Origin: Staphylococcus sp. ACRSN
GTDB lineage: Bacteria > Bacillota > Bacilli > Staphylococcales > Staphylococcaceae
Assembly (NCBI RefSeq): GCF_022346615.1
Contig: NZ_JAKRNS010000002.1
Span: 186,001-250,000, forward strand
Direction: 5' to 3'
DNA length: 64,000 nucleotides
Below the pieces are notes generated by a model that did not search any database, was not told where the DNA came from, and saw only the letters and a program-made list of their open reading frames with translations. Numbering within the stretch: the first letter of the stretch is position 1; each line of letters begins with the position of its first letter. Below are positions 26,751 through 35,857 of this stretch, piece by piece. The position numbers and the translations under genes were made by a program.

Positions 26751-28364
26751 CTATATATAAGTATATGAAGGATATGATTTTCCAAGTAAGTCATGAATGG
26801 CTTGATAACGTTCAAACAATCGTTCATATTGTTTAACTTTGTTTGGATCAGGTTGCTTTCTATAATAAACTGGCTGTTTCATTGTCATAACGGTTTCTTT
26901 TACGGATTTATATGCACCACCAACATATGCGCCTAGCATTGCAGCACCTAATGCTGTTGCATTACTTGCATCTATTACAACGATCGGTTTGTTCAAGACA
27001 TTAGCGTAAATATCAATAAGTAACTTACTTTTCATTGGTATACCTCCAGCTGCATAAACTGTATGTATATCTATATTGTTATTCTCAAACTGTTGTAGAA
27101 TCATCTTAGTTCCAAATGCAGTTGCCTCAATATATGCTCTATGAATCATTTCATATGGCGTTGTCAACGTGAGACCCATAATACTTCCAGTCAAAAGACT
27201 ATCACTTAAAATACTACGGTTACCATTATGCCAGTCCATCACAGTTACATGTTGCTTTTCAATGTCAATATTAGAAGCAAGTACTTCAAGATACTCTAAG
27301 ACACTTATATTTTTCTCATTTGCTTTATCTACAATTGCTTTAGGTGCCATTTTAGCAGAATAGTTAAACAAATCACCTACAGCAGGCTGTCCCGCTTCAT
27401 ACGCGTACATATTAGGAATAATTGCATCCTTTACCGAGCCAGTGATAGCAGGAATGGGTTCTTGTTTTGAATCTAAAAGTAAATGGCATGTACTTGTACC
27501 AATGACAGAAGTGAATTCACCTTGTTTGATTGCTCCTACACCTAATACACCTGAATGTGCATCAATAATAAATGGAGAAACCTCTACTTTATTCGATAGT
27601 CCCCAAAGTTGTTGAAATTGTTTGGTAAGTTTTCCTGCGCTTTCACCAATTTTAACTACTGGTGCTTCGCATTTTGATTTAATAATGTCAGGTAATTCTG
27701 AATCTACTGCTTTAAAAAAGTCATAATTAAAACCATCTTGTTCATTGTAAAATCCTTTAAAACCAATACCACAATTTGATCTTGTATTTTTACCAGTTAA
27801 AAGACTGACTAGATAATCACCGGCTTCCATTATATAAGCAGAACGTGTCAATATTTCTGGTGCGAGTCGTTTTACTTCTAAAATTTTTGGAATCATCCAC
27901 TCACTACTGACGTTGTGTCCGTAATATTGAATCCAAGATTGATTATATTTTTCACTAATTTTTTTCATATAAGTAGCTTCTTCTTGTGCACCATGATGTT
28001 TCCATAATTTAACGTAGGCATGCGGATTATCAATTAAATCACTATGATTATGTAATGGATTAAATTCTTTATCTAAAAAGACAATTGTACAACTTGTAAA
28101 ATCAATCCCAATACCAATAACATCATTTGCTGCAACTTGACTATCTTCAAGCACATATTTAACACCTTTTTCTAAGATATCAACATAATCATCTGCATTT
28201 TGTAAAAAATAATGATGAGGGAGTTCTTGACCATTTAGTGTTTCAGAAATCGTCCCATGTTCATATTCTTTAATGTAACTAGAAATAATATTTCCATTTG
28301 AAGTGTCGACTAAAAATACACGACCTGATGAAGTACCATAATCAATACCAATACTGAATGTCAT
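26751..28364 (-). CDS. araB: Ribulokinase-type FGGY kinase
   Basis: A 537-residue sugar kinase of the FGGY family, most like ribulokinase AraB, which phosphorylates L-ribulose (and in some enzymes D-ribulose, ribitol or arabitol) with ATP. Motifs seen are the N-terminal phosphate loop GIDYGTSSGRV, the FGGY signature region with VIDAHSGVLGVGAI and SVIGTSTCHLLL, and the C-terminal ATP-binding AAGGIPMKSKLLIDIYANVLNKPI and ATALGAAMLGAYVGG. An AAGGAGG ribosome site precedes the start. No araA, araD or transporter is adjacent, so the pathway partner is missing from this window. A cre site 49-63 nt upstream of the start indicates CcpA repression by glucose. Confidence 0.85.
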   Translation of the reverse strand: MTFSIGIDYGTSSGRVFLVDTSNGNIISSYIKEYEHGTISETLNGQELPHHYFLQNADDYVDILEKGVKYVLEDSQVAANDVIGIGIDFTSCTIVFLDKEFNPLHNHSDLIDNPHAYVKLWKHHGAQEEATYMKKISEKYNQSWIQYYGHNVSSEWMIPKILEVKRLAPEILTRSAYIMEAGDYLVSLLTGKNTRSNCGIGFKGFYNEQDGFNYDFFKAVDSELPDIIKSKCEAPVVKIGESAGKLTKQFQQLWGLSNKVEVSPFIIDAHSGVLGVGAIKQGEFTSVIGTSTCHLLLDSKQEPIPAITGSVKDAIIPNMYAYEAGQPAVGDLFNYSAKMAPKAIVDKANEKNISVLEYLEVLASNIDIEKQHVTVMDWHNGNRSILSDSLLTGSIMGLTLTTPYEMIHRAYIEATAFGTKMILQQFENNNIDIHTVYAAGGIPMKSKLLIDIYANVLNKPIVVIDASNATALGAAMLGAYVGGAYKSVKETVMTMKQPVYYRKQPDPNKVKQYERLFERYQAIHDLLGKSYPSYTYI

Positions 28365-28412
28365 AACCGAACTACCTCCTTAAATCCTAAACGGAATTTA
28401 TATTTATAATAA

Positions 28413-28427
28413 TGATAGCGATTACAA
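28413..28427 (-). promoter_or_regulatory. cre site upstream of araB
   Basis: On the minus strand TTGTAATCGCTATCA fits the CcpA consensus WTGNAANCGNWNNCW at every position. It lies 49 nt upstream of the araB start, in the right place for catabolite repression of a pentose kinase. Confidence 0.7.
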
Positions 28428-28607
28428 TCAGCCTTGTAAAGTTTGGTTAATTAAAAGATGTATATTTTATAATTTTTTCAAATCAAATAACAAGGGTTTA
28501 ACGAACTAAAGCAAGATTATAAAAATGATATTAAAAGTTTATTATGTAATTTGATTTGTGTCGTGGTATGATCGTGATATATATGATTTAGAGGGAGGGA
28601 AACGACC

Positions 28608-29504
28608 ATGTTATCGATTAATCATGTGACAAAAAGATATAAGGATTTTGTTGCTGTAAATGATATTTCTCTGAACTTAGATGAAGGGAAAATGCTTGGT
28701 TTCTTGGGGAGAAATGGTGCAGGTAAGACGACTACATTTAGAATGATATTAGGTCTTACACCTGTGACGGAAGGAAATATTTTATACCATAATCAAACAA
28801 TAGATAAATCACTATATGATCGAATTGGCTATTTACCTGAAGAGAGAGGTTTACATCCAAAAATGAAAGTGGAAGATGAGTTGCGCTATTTAGCACGTTT
28901 AAAAGGTATGAAAACAAAATCAATCAATCAAGCAATCGCATACTGGCTTGAAAGATTTGATATTGAACAGAATAGAGAAAAGAAAATAGAAGCTTTATCA
29001 AAAGGCAACCAGCAAAAAATTCAATTATTAGCGAGTATGTTGCACAGACCTGAATTATTGATATTAGATGAACCTTTTAGTGGATTAGATCCAGTTAATG
29101 TTGAATTATTAAAAAGTGCAGTTAATGATTTAAACAAGGAAGGAACGACAATTATTTATAGTTCTCACCGTATGGAACATGTCGAGGAATTATGTGATGA
29201 TGTATGTATTTTAAATAGAGGTGAACTAGTTGTCTCGGGACCTATTGATGAAGTTAAGGCGAATCATGGTAACAAAAAGGTAATCATAGAAACAGATAAA
29301 GCTATGGACGATTTGAAAAATATAGATGGTGTAATTGAGTATAATCAAACTAAAAGAAATATAGAGCTTATGATTGATGAGGAAGCGACAGCAGAAATAA
29401 TTTATAATCAAGTAATTCAATATGGCTATGTCAGACGATTTCAAGTAGTTGAACCTTCTTTAAACGAAATATTTATAGATAAAGTGGGGGATTTAAATGG
29501 ATAA
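28608..29504 (+). CDS. ABC exporter ATPase, YhaQ/NatA-like
   Basis: A 298-residue ABC-2 type ATPase with Walker A GRNGAGKTT (about residues 37-45), signature SKGNQQKIQ (about 135), Walker B LLILDEPFSGLD and switch His in SSHRMEHVEELC. After the ATPase domain about 80 residues form the DUF4162-type C-terminal extension found in NatA and YhaQ. It pairs with the following permease; the reading frames overlap by 8 bp. B. subtilis YhaQP and NatAB are the closest organisation I know; substrate is unknown (Na+ or a toxic compound). The start is preceded by AGAGGGAGGG. Confidence 0.9.
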   Translation: MLSINHVTKRYKDFVAVNDISLNLDEGKMLGFLGRNGAGKTTTFRMILGLTPVTEGNILYHNQTIDKSLYDRIGYLPEERGLHPKMKVEDELRYLARLKGMKTKSINQAIAYWLERFDIEQNREKKIEALSKGNQQKIQLLASMLHRPELLILDEPFSGLDPVNVELLKSAVNDLNKEGTTIIYSSHRMEHVEELCDDVCILNRGELVVSGPIDEVKANHGNKKVIIETDKAMDDLKNIDGVIEYNQTKRNIELMIDEEATAEIIYNQVIQYGYVRRFQVVEPSLNEIFIDKVGDLNG

Positions 29505-30744
29505 ATTCATCTCAACTTTCAAGTTAACTTATATAAATAAAGTAACTACAAAGTCATTTCAGATATTTACAATAATCGTCATTGTATTGATTTTGGCTGC
29601 TTCAAATATTAATAAAATTATTGATTTATTTGATCATAGTACGAATAAAGTAGGTGTGGTCACTAACAATAATCAAATATACAAAGCGATTAACGAACAA
29701 AGTGAACAATTGGACGATGGGGCAAAGTATGTCAAAGTATCTGAAAAAGCTGCAAGAGCAGGGATAGAAAAAGATAAATTAGATAAAGCTTTTGTGATTT
29801 CAGTTACAGAAAAACAAAAAATCAAAGGTAAAATTATTAGTAAAGATAACGTTGACGCTAAAGATAAACAAAAATTAACAACTTTACTCACAACCATTCA
29901 AACGCAACTTACAGCAGCAAATTTTAATTTATCTCAAAGTGAATTGAAACAATTACAATCAGAAAGCAAAGTAACTACTGAAGTGATAGATAGTACAAAA
30001 GAACATTCTGATTTAACTGAGGCACAAAAAGGTTTTAATATGATTATTGTGTATGCAGGTGTAATGTTAATGTTCTTTATTATTATTAATTATGCTGGTC
30101 AAGTGGCAATGGAGATTGCAACTGAAAAAACTTCAAGAGTGATAGAGATGATTATAACGAGTGTGTCACCGGTGACACATATTTTAGCAAAAATATTAGG
30201 CGTTATAGCAGTTGCGCTATCACAAATTGCTATCTTCTTTATTGTAGGTTTAATATGCTTCTTTGCTTTTGATATTCAAGATATGCTGAAAGGTTTTAAA
30301 GTGGAACCAAATGAACTAACAATGCAATTAATCATTGTAGGCGTTATATCATTGCTCATTGGTATTTTATCTTATATCATTCTTGCAGCAATACTTGGTT
30401 CAATAACTTCAAGAATTGAAGACATAAACCAAGCACTTATGCCTATGACATTACTGAGTTTGATAGGTTTTTACATTGCTTTATTTAGTGTAATGAATCC
30501 CAATACATTAATGGTGAAAATTGCTAGTTTTGTGCCGTTGGTTTCTCCTTTTGTAATGTTTGTAAGAGCTGCAACACCTGATGTAACATTGTGGGAAATT
30601 GCAATCAGTGTTATTTTATCAATTGTCACAATATTTATTTTGTTATGGATTGCTGTACGTAGTTATAAAGATACGATTTTAAGTTTTGATAAAGGGTTCT
30701 TTAATTCAATAAAAAGAATTTTTGAACGAAGAAAAGTGAAATAA
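29497..30744 (+). CDS. ABC-2 exporter permease, YhaP/NatB-like
   Basis: A 415-residue ABC-2 permease. TM1 (about 20-38) is followed by a large external domain of about 140 residues rich in Lys and Gln. A bundle of five TM segments then starts at about residue 178. The coupling segment AMEIATEKTSRVIEMIITSVSPVTHILAKILG is the signature of the NatB/YhaP group. A basic cytoplasmic tail (KRIFERRKVK) ends the chain. The start overlaps the ATPase gene by 8 bp and has GTGGGGG upstream, so the pair is one operon. Length matches YhaP (about 419). Confidence 0.9.
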   Translation: MDKFISTFKLTYINKVTTKSFQIFTIIVIVLILAASNINKIIDLFDHSTNKVGVVTNNNQIYKAINEQSEQLDDGAKYVKVSEKAARAGIEKDKLDKAFVISVTEKQKIKGKIISKDNVDAKDKQKLTTLLTTIQTQLTAANFNLSQSELKQLQSESKVTTEVIDSTKEHSDLTEAQKGFNMIIVYAGVMLMFFIIINYAGQVAMEIATEKTSRVIEMIITSVSPVTHILAKILGVIAVALSQIAIFFIVGLICFFAFDIQDMLKGFKVEPNELTMQLIIVGVISLLIGILSYIILAAILGSITSRIEDINQALMPMTLLSLIGFYIALFSVMNPNTLMVKIASFVPLVSPFVMFVRAATPDVTLWEIAISVILSIVTIFILLWIAVRSYKDTILSFDKGFFNSIKRIFERRKVK

Positions 30745-31279
30745 CATTTCAAGGGAACTGTGTGATTAAATACTATGGGGCGGTATGTTGTTATAGCAAC
30801 ATACAAATCCCCTATAGAGCCTATATTATTGTGCTTTATATAATATTGATATTGAATAAATAGAGAATTCAAGTTGAATAGAAGATTATCTCAATAGAAT
30901 TTACGATTAGTATAGATATATATATGTACAAATTGTTACAATGTAATTAAGTATTCAATTTAAAGGAGTGCACTTTTTCACTCTAAGATAAAATATATGA
31001 TCTAAAAGCTTGGGTAGTGATTCGAACGGGAAATACGAATCTGAGTGATGAGTGTATAAGTAATCTATTAAATGGGACTAATTTAAAGTTTATCGTTTTA
31101 CAAAGTACCAACTATTAAGAGGAATATATCGAAACTTGTATTAGTGATTGTTAATTGCCTACGTCCACACTATACCCCATAGTGATTGTGTCGTTTAAGG
31201 CTACATTTGTAATTGATGTTTTTATTCATGATAAAACCAAAGTTTAATGAATAGACTTTGGTTTGAAAGGGAGTAATCG
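30745..31279. other. 535-nt gene-free region with several hairpins upstream of galM
   Basis: No ORF with a ribosome site was found. Structures seen in order: GTATGTTG/CAACATAC (30783-30804) flanked by GGGG and CCCC, likely the end of the ABC transcript; GATTCG/CGAATC with an 11-nt loop (31019-31041); ACTAT/ATAGT with an ACCCC loop (31169-31183), extended by ACAC/GTGT; and a perfect 10-bp inverted repeat (31234-31264) just before galM. It could be a galM leader or hold a small RNA. Base composition is less AT-skewed and less repetitive than other gaps here. Confidence 0.45.
31234..31264. promoter_or_regulatory. Perfect inverted repeat in the galM leader
   Basis: AAACCAAAGT and ACTTTGGTTT are exact reverse complements around an 11-nt loop. 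The repeat ends a few bases before the AAAGGGAG ribosome site. It may be a repressor operator or an RNA hairpin affecting galM translation; only three Ts follow, so it is a poor terminator. Confidence 0.5.
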
Positions 31280-32299
31280 ATGATGTTTGCAAAAGTAGAA
31301 AGCCAAAGTAATGGTATTGATTTAATCAAGATAGATAATGAGGAAACCAAAATTGTATTTACGAATTATGGTGCACGTATTGTCTCTTGGAAATTTGATG
31401 ATAATAATATCGTATTAGGTAACGTAGTAGAAGCTGATGAATTTTATCAGGAAAATCCATTCAATTTCGGTGCGACAATTGGACGCTATGGTGGAAGAAT
31501 AGCTAATGCAACTTTTGAGTTAGATGGCAAAACGTATCACTTAGACGCAAATAACGGTAAACATAACATTCATGGTGGGCCGAAAGGGTTAGATACACAA
31601 TTTTTTGATTATGAAGTAATAGAGCAAGTAGGGCAGATTAAAATTGTGTTTTCAACAACAATTCAATCAGAGAATGATCATTTTCCTGGTGATATTGATT
31701 TAGAAATTATACATACATATGACATTGACCATAAATGGACGATAGAATATAAAGCAACTGCGACAGAAAAAACCTTGTTTAATCCAATGAATCATGTATA
31801 TTTCAATTTAAATAGAGATAATAATGTGATTGATAATCACTGTATTAGCAGTTCTAAATTAGATATGTTTTTGTTAAATGATGAAAATATTGTTTCTAGT
31901 TTAGAGCCTGTCGATTTAATTGAAAAATTTGATACTGCCAAAATTCAATTTAAAGATATATTCAATAGTGAGGATTCAACTATTAAATCACAAATGTCAC
32001 GTTATGGTGGTATTGATCATCCATTTGATATTGGAAGTAATGAAATGACTGTGGAGAATAAGCATTTTGTATTAAAAGTACAAACGGATATGCCTAATGT
32101 CGTTATTTTTACTTTTAATGATACAACAAGCTGGAATAGTGATTTTAATATTTATAAAGCTCACTCTGGTTTTACACTAGAAACGCAGTGTATTCCAAAT
32201 GATATCAATTTACTTGGTGATGAAGCGCCATCAATTTTAGAAGCGGGTCAACCTTATTATTCTAAGACATCATATAAAATTTATGAAAAAGAACAGTAA
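31280..32299 (+). CDS. galM: Aldose 1-epimerase (mutarotase)
   Basis: This 339-residue cytosolic enzyme interconverts alpha and beta anomers of aldoses such as galactose and glucose. The family fold and motifs are clear: NYGARIVSWKF, FGATIGRYGGRIANATFELDGKTYHLDANNGKHNIHGG (Arg and first His about 70-97), NPMNHVYFNL with the catalytic-type His, GGIDHPF, and the C-terminal TLETQCIPNDIN holding the catalytic Glu. AAAGGGAG precedes tandem ATG codons (31280 and 31283) and either may be used. It is monocistronic, with a long upstream leader region and no other galactose genes nearby. Confidence 0.92.
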   Translation: MMFAKVESQSNGIDLIKIDNEETKIVFTNYGARIVSWKFDDNNIVLGNVVEADEFYQENPFNFGATIGRYGGRIANATFELDGKTYHLDANNGKHNIHGGPKGLDTQFFDYEVIEQVGQIKIVFSTTIQSENDHFPGDIDLEIIHTYDIDHKWTIEYKATATEKTLFNPMNHVYFNLNRDNNVIDNHCISSSKLDMFLLNDENIVSSLEPVDLIEKFDTAKIQFKDIFNSEDSTIKSQMSRYGGIDHPFDIGSNEMTVENKHFVLKVQTDMPNVVIFTFNDTTSWNSDFNIYKAHSGFTLETQCIPNDINLLGDEAPSILEAGQPYYSKTSYKIYEKEQ

Positions 32300-32346
32300 A
32301 TATACTGTTTAAACTAGGCTTCATAACATGATATATGTATAAAAAA

Positions 32347-32390
32347 TTAACCACTGATATACTTACTTATGTATGTCAGTGGTTTTTACA
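32347..32390. terminator. Terminator between galM and the MOSC gene
   Basis: TTAACCACTGAtATAC pairs with GTATgTCAGTGGTTTTT around an 8-nt loop. The genes are convergent. Confidence 0.85.
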
Positions 32391-32413
32391 TTTAAATGTA
32401 TAGTCTGTTTCGT

Positions 32414-33091
32414 TTATTGATTGGCTTTCTTCTCTGCTCTATTAAGTAACTTTTGCAATTTATAAATGCGGTTTTCAGTTAAATAAGGATTTTTTATAGC
32501 ATGTTGGAGACGTTTGATATTAGATTTATCATTATAATAAATATCATTTAATTCATATACAGATAGCGCTGTTTCTGGTTCTGCAGACTTTATTAATTTT
32601 AGATTGGATGATTCATGGACGAATCCTTCTTGCAATACTCTAAAATAGAATCCTGTTTTACATGATTGTGACATACGTTTCGCTAAATCTTTGATTTGGT
32701 ATTTTTCTTGAATTTTCCAACAAGGTTCTCTAATTTCTGATACTTCTAAAATAGCTTCTCCTAATTGATACTGATTGCCGAAAAAGACATCATGTTCATC
32801 TAAATCTAAAGCGGTTAGATTTTCTCCAAACATTGCATGACTAGGTAATTGTTCTAAGTCATTTTCCCATAACCTATAATTTTTCTTACTGTATAAACAA
32901 ACAGCTTTTTCAGTACCACCATGGTCCTTGTATTCTTGCTCATCTTCAAGGAAGCCAGTTTTTGTTAAATACATTTCCCCTTGAAACTTATCTTTGTCTA
33001 ATGCCGAACGCATTTGTCTTTTCTTACTGTATGGTAAATCTTGAACTTTACCTGTAGAAATTGCATTTAAAGCATAAATCATAGTATACAC
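32414..33091 (-). CDS. MOSC domain protein, YiiM-like
   Basis: A 225-residue MOSC-domain protein of the YiiM type, probably a molybdenum-cofactor-dependent enzyme for N-hydroxylated compounds. Motifs are the N-terminal KRQMRSALDK, YKDHGGTEKAVCLY (about 57-70), PSHAMFGENLTALDLDEHDVFFGNQYQLGEAILEVSEIREPCWKI with the conserved Cys expected to bind Mo-cofactor (about residue 127), and a helical C-terminal 3-alpha domain. The start follows GGGGGAGTG. It is monocistronic; no cofactor genes lie nearby. Confidence 0.88.
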   Translation of the reverse strand: MYTMIYALNAISTGKVQDLPYSKKRQMRSALDKDKFQGEMYLTKTGFLEDEQEYKDHGGTEKAVCLYSKKNYRLWENDLEQLPSHAMFGENLTALDLDEHDVFFGNQYQLGEAILEVSEIREPCWKIQEKYQIKDLAKRMSQSCKTGFYFRVLQEGFVHESSNLKLIKSAEPETALSVYELNDIYYNDKSNIKRLQHAIKNPYLTENRIYKLQKLLNRAEKKANQ

Positions 33092-33248
33092 TCCCCCGAA
33101 TAATTAACTAATTAATACAATTTTAAAGTAATGGCAATATAAATAAAAGTAAAGCTCTAATTATATTGAAATAATTTTTTTAACTAGGTATTTTTATTAA
33201 ACTCATGTACAATAATATTAAAAGTACTGCGAGTAAAGGGGAAGCATT

Positions 33249-33932
33249 ATGGATAAGAAACAGTTGAAAATAAGCACATTTGATGATGCATTAGTCCAAA
33301 TTAAAGATGGTATGGTTTTAGGCATCGGTTCAGGATCAACGATTGAACTGCTTGTCCCAAAAATAGCAGAAAAGCTTGAACGTGAGAGCATACATATAAC
33401 GGGCGTGTGCACGTCTAATAAAACAGCATTTATTGCAAAAGAGTTGGGCATGCACGTAGTAGATGTTAATGATGTTGAACACATTGATTTAGCGATTGAC
33501 GGTGCAGATGAAGTTGATACACAATTAAATCTTATCAAAGGCGGTGGCGGTGCGCTGTTTAGAGAGAAAGTCATTGATGCCATGTCGGAAAGATTTGTAG
33601 TATTAGTTGATGATTCTAAACTTGTATCTTATTTAGGCGAGACATTTAAATTGCCGGTAGAAGTTGATAAATTTAATTGGTTACTAATTGCTAAAGAAAT
33701 CGAGCGTACGAAGGGTGTTTCAGCTAAAAGGCGTATGGCTGACGATGTACCTTTTATTACAGATAACGGTAATTACATTTTGGATTTAAAGTTGAATCAA
33801 GATATAGACCCATATGTGATGCATGAGTACTTGATTCATATGATCGGTGTGCTAGAAACAGGATATTTTTTAGATGTTACAGATCAAGTGATTATAGGAA
33901 CATCAGCAGGCGTAGAAATTATGAATAAATAA
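33249..33932 (+). CDS. rpiA: Ribose-5-phosphate isomerase A
   Basis: This 227-residue enzyme of the pentose phosphate pathway interconverts ribose-5-phosphate and ribulose-5-phosphate. The motifs are GIGSGST (about 26-32), DLAIDGADEVD (about 80-90, catalytic Asp), IKGGGGALFREK with catalytic Glu and Lys (about 96-107), and the C-terminal GVLETGYFLDVTDQVIIGT. Length is standard (about 228). The ribosome site is AAAGGGGAAG. It is monocistronic. Confidence 0.96.
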   Translation: MDKKQLKISTFDDALVQIKDGMVLGIGSGSTIELLVPKIAEKLERESIHITGVCTSNKTAFIAKELGMHVVDVNDVEHIDLAIDGADEVDTQLNLIKGGGGALFREKVIDAMSERFVVLVDDSKLVSYLGETFKLPVEVDKFNWLLIAKEIERTKGVSAKRRMADDVPFITDNGNYILDLKLNQDIDPYVMHEYLIHMIGVLETGYFLDVTDQVIIGTSAGVEIMNK

Positions 33933-34072
33933 AATGTAGTGAAAAGCTTATATAGGATAATGTAATGCTTATAGAAAAATAACATTGCTATCTCCATTAA
34001 TTGATAACTTAAATAATAAAAAAGTACAAATGATTATGTAATAAAATGTTACATAGAGTTTGTCTGTTAACA

Positions 34073-34101
34073 AAAAAACCAGCCATAAGGCTGGTTTTTT
34101 C
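34073..34101. terminator. Terminator between rpiA and spdC
   Basis: AAAAAACCAGCC pairs with GGCTGGTTTTTT around ATAA. It lies between convergent genes. Confidence 0.88.
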
Positions 34102-34130
34102 ATTCTTTAGAAAATGGATAGACTTAAAAA

Positions 34131-35603
34131 TTAGCGTCTATGTCCACGATTATTTTTAAATTTAAATGATGAGCGCTCTTTATGGTTATTTTGTTTATCA
34201 TTTTCATCATCGCTTATTTTTGAATCGGTCGTTTGTTCATCATTAGCAATTGACGCGTGAACATCACTTACAACTGATGACTTACGGTCTGATTTATAAC
34301 GTGCACTTTGTCTTAATTCATCATCGGTGTCTACATCTTGCTCATCATGCTTTGCTTTTTCTGTTGAAGTTTCAACTGCACTTTGAGTATTGTTATGTTC
34401 TACATAATCAGTGTTAACTGTTTGCTCTGACTCTGAACTATGAGATGTCTTTAGCGTGTCATAATTATTTTTATAAACTGTAGATGAATGAGTCGTTTGT
34501 TCTTCTTGTTTTTGGTTGGATGGATGATTTTGTTCATCTCGTTGCTCACTACATTGCGATTTTGAGTTATCTTCCATATTTTGTTCCTTATTATTAATTG
34601 TAGTATTAGTTGTGTCTTGATCAGTCTCTTGCCCATCAGAATCTTGTTGCGCTTGATGTTGTTCCATATTGTCGTAGTTATCAGAATTGTTGTTTTCACT
34701 CTCATTGTTGTCATGAATTTGTTGCTCTACGTTCTGGTTATCGTCAGTTGTATTGACATTATCTGAATGCTCATTTACGTGATCTAGATAGTTATTATCA
34801 TCTACCTCATCTAAGTTACGTTTAGTGAAGAAATAGAAAAAGATACGAATAATATAGCTAAGTATAATATAAATTGCCGCAACTGCTGTAGTAGAAAGTG
34901 CAATGACTTTCATTGAGAATACATAACCGAGTTCTTCGTTAAACAAGAAAACTAAACCGAATGACATAGCAGCATGGAATAACGTTGCAATAAATATCGT
35001 ACGCCCTTTAGTTGCACGAATCAATTCACCAATAATCATAGAAAATGCAAATGAATATAACAAATTATAAAGTGTATATTCAAAAGAAAAAGCTATATTG
35101 ATATTCCAAATTGCATACATCATACCTACTAAAACAGAAGCGAAAAATGTGCTAATTTTGGTTTCAACGATATGTTGTAAATAAGAACGGAACCCAAATT
35201 CTACAAAAAAGGCCATAATTAATTGTCCAATAATTACTGAGAATATGGATACTGACAAATCTTCAGATTGCAATAAAACAAAGCTATCTGCAAAGACATT
35301 AAAGCTTACCATGGCAATGATGAAAATTGCTAGGGGTAAGATGAGTGCTAATATTAAACGCTCGATTACTTTAATGCTGATTGAAAATTTTAAACCACCT
35401 AATTGTGCACGTTTATTTTTGAATATTATCAAACATAAAATCGCTGCGATAAAAGGTGCAAGTACACTCATTTCAAAGACAAATGTTTTGAATGGAATAG
35501 CGCTTTGAAAATCTTTAAGTATAAGCGGTAATACAAAGGCAATAATATAGAAAATAAAAATGCTCATTGCCCACTGAAAACCAGGTATACGTTTTGTATT
35601 CAT
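34131..35603 (-). CDS. spdC: SpdC/LyrA, CPBP-like membrane protein with long acidic tail
   Basis: A 490-residue protein with about eight TM segments in the first 265 residues and a CPBP/Abi-like core ([14 protein letters not shown] region, about 135-150). In the usual Abi protease motif EExxxR the first Glu pair is not intact (VEFGFR), in line with the non-proteolytic SpdC described in S. aureus. From about residue 268 a cytoplasmic tail of roughly 220 residues is Asp/Glu/Asn/Gln/Ser/Thr-rich and low-complexity, ending [11 protein letters not shown]. aureus LyrA/SpdC is about 420 residues as I recall, so this tail is extended. SpdC affects surface protein display, lysostaphin resistance and the WalK kinase. 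Neighbouring hutG matches the S. aureus order. A GGAGG site precedes the start. Confidence 0.85.
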   Translation of the reverse strand: MNTKRIPGFQWAMSIFIFYIIAFVLPLILKDFQSAIPFKTFVFEMSVLAPFIAAILCLIIFKNKRAQLGGLKFSISIKVIERLILALILPLAIFIIAMVSFNVFADSFVLLQSEDLSVSIFSVIIGQLIMAFFVEFGFRSYLQHIVETKISTFFASVLVGMMYAIWNINIAFSFEYTLYNLLYSFAFSMIIGELIRATKGRTIFIATLFHAAMSFGLVFLFNEELGYVFSMKVIALSTTAVAAIYIILSYIIRIFFYFFTKRNLDEVDDNNYLDHVNEHSDNVNTTDDNQNVEQQIHDNNESENNNSDNYDNMEQHQAQQDSDGQETDQDTTNTTINNKEQNMEDNSKSQCSEQRDEQNHPSNQKQEEQTTHSSTVYKNNYDTLKTSHSSESEQTVNTDYVEHNNTQSAVETSTEKAKHDEQDVDTDDELRQSARYKSDRKSSVVSDVHASIANDEQTTDSKISDDENDKQNNHKERSSFKFKNNRGHRR

Positions 35604-35807
35604 TATGTAACCTCCAATAGGGTTTCAATTAATTCATTTGTAGTTAATTATACATATTTATCGTACAGAAATAAATTAAATTTAGGTAAATATCATTGAA
35701 ATGTAATAGTTCTAAACCTTTGAAAATGTAATTGAAATAAATTTTACGCTTTAAATTTTATTTGTTTAAGAAGTGGGTAAATATAATTATAAATTGAATT
35801 GCAAAAA

Positions 35808-35822
35808 ATGTAAGCGTATACT
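35808..35822 (+). promoter_or_regulatory. cre site upstream of hutG
   Basis: ATGTAAGCGTATACT fits the CcpA consensus WTGNAANCGNWNNCW at all positions and lies 35 nt before the hutG start. Repression of histidine breakdown by a preferred carbon source is expected. Confidence 0.7.
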
Positions 35823-35857
35823 TTAATTGTTCATAGCGTTTCAAAAGGAGGAGAACT

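Noticed and set aside
34451..34714. Open frame on the same strand inside spdC (87 codons, Lys/Ile/Thr-rich)
   Set aside because: It is an alternative frame of the low-complexity tail; the composition is an artefact of the repeat-like codons, and no ribosome site was seen.
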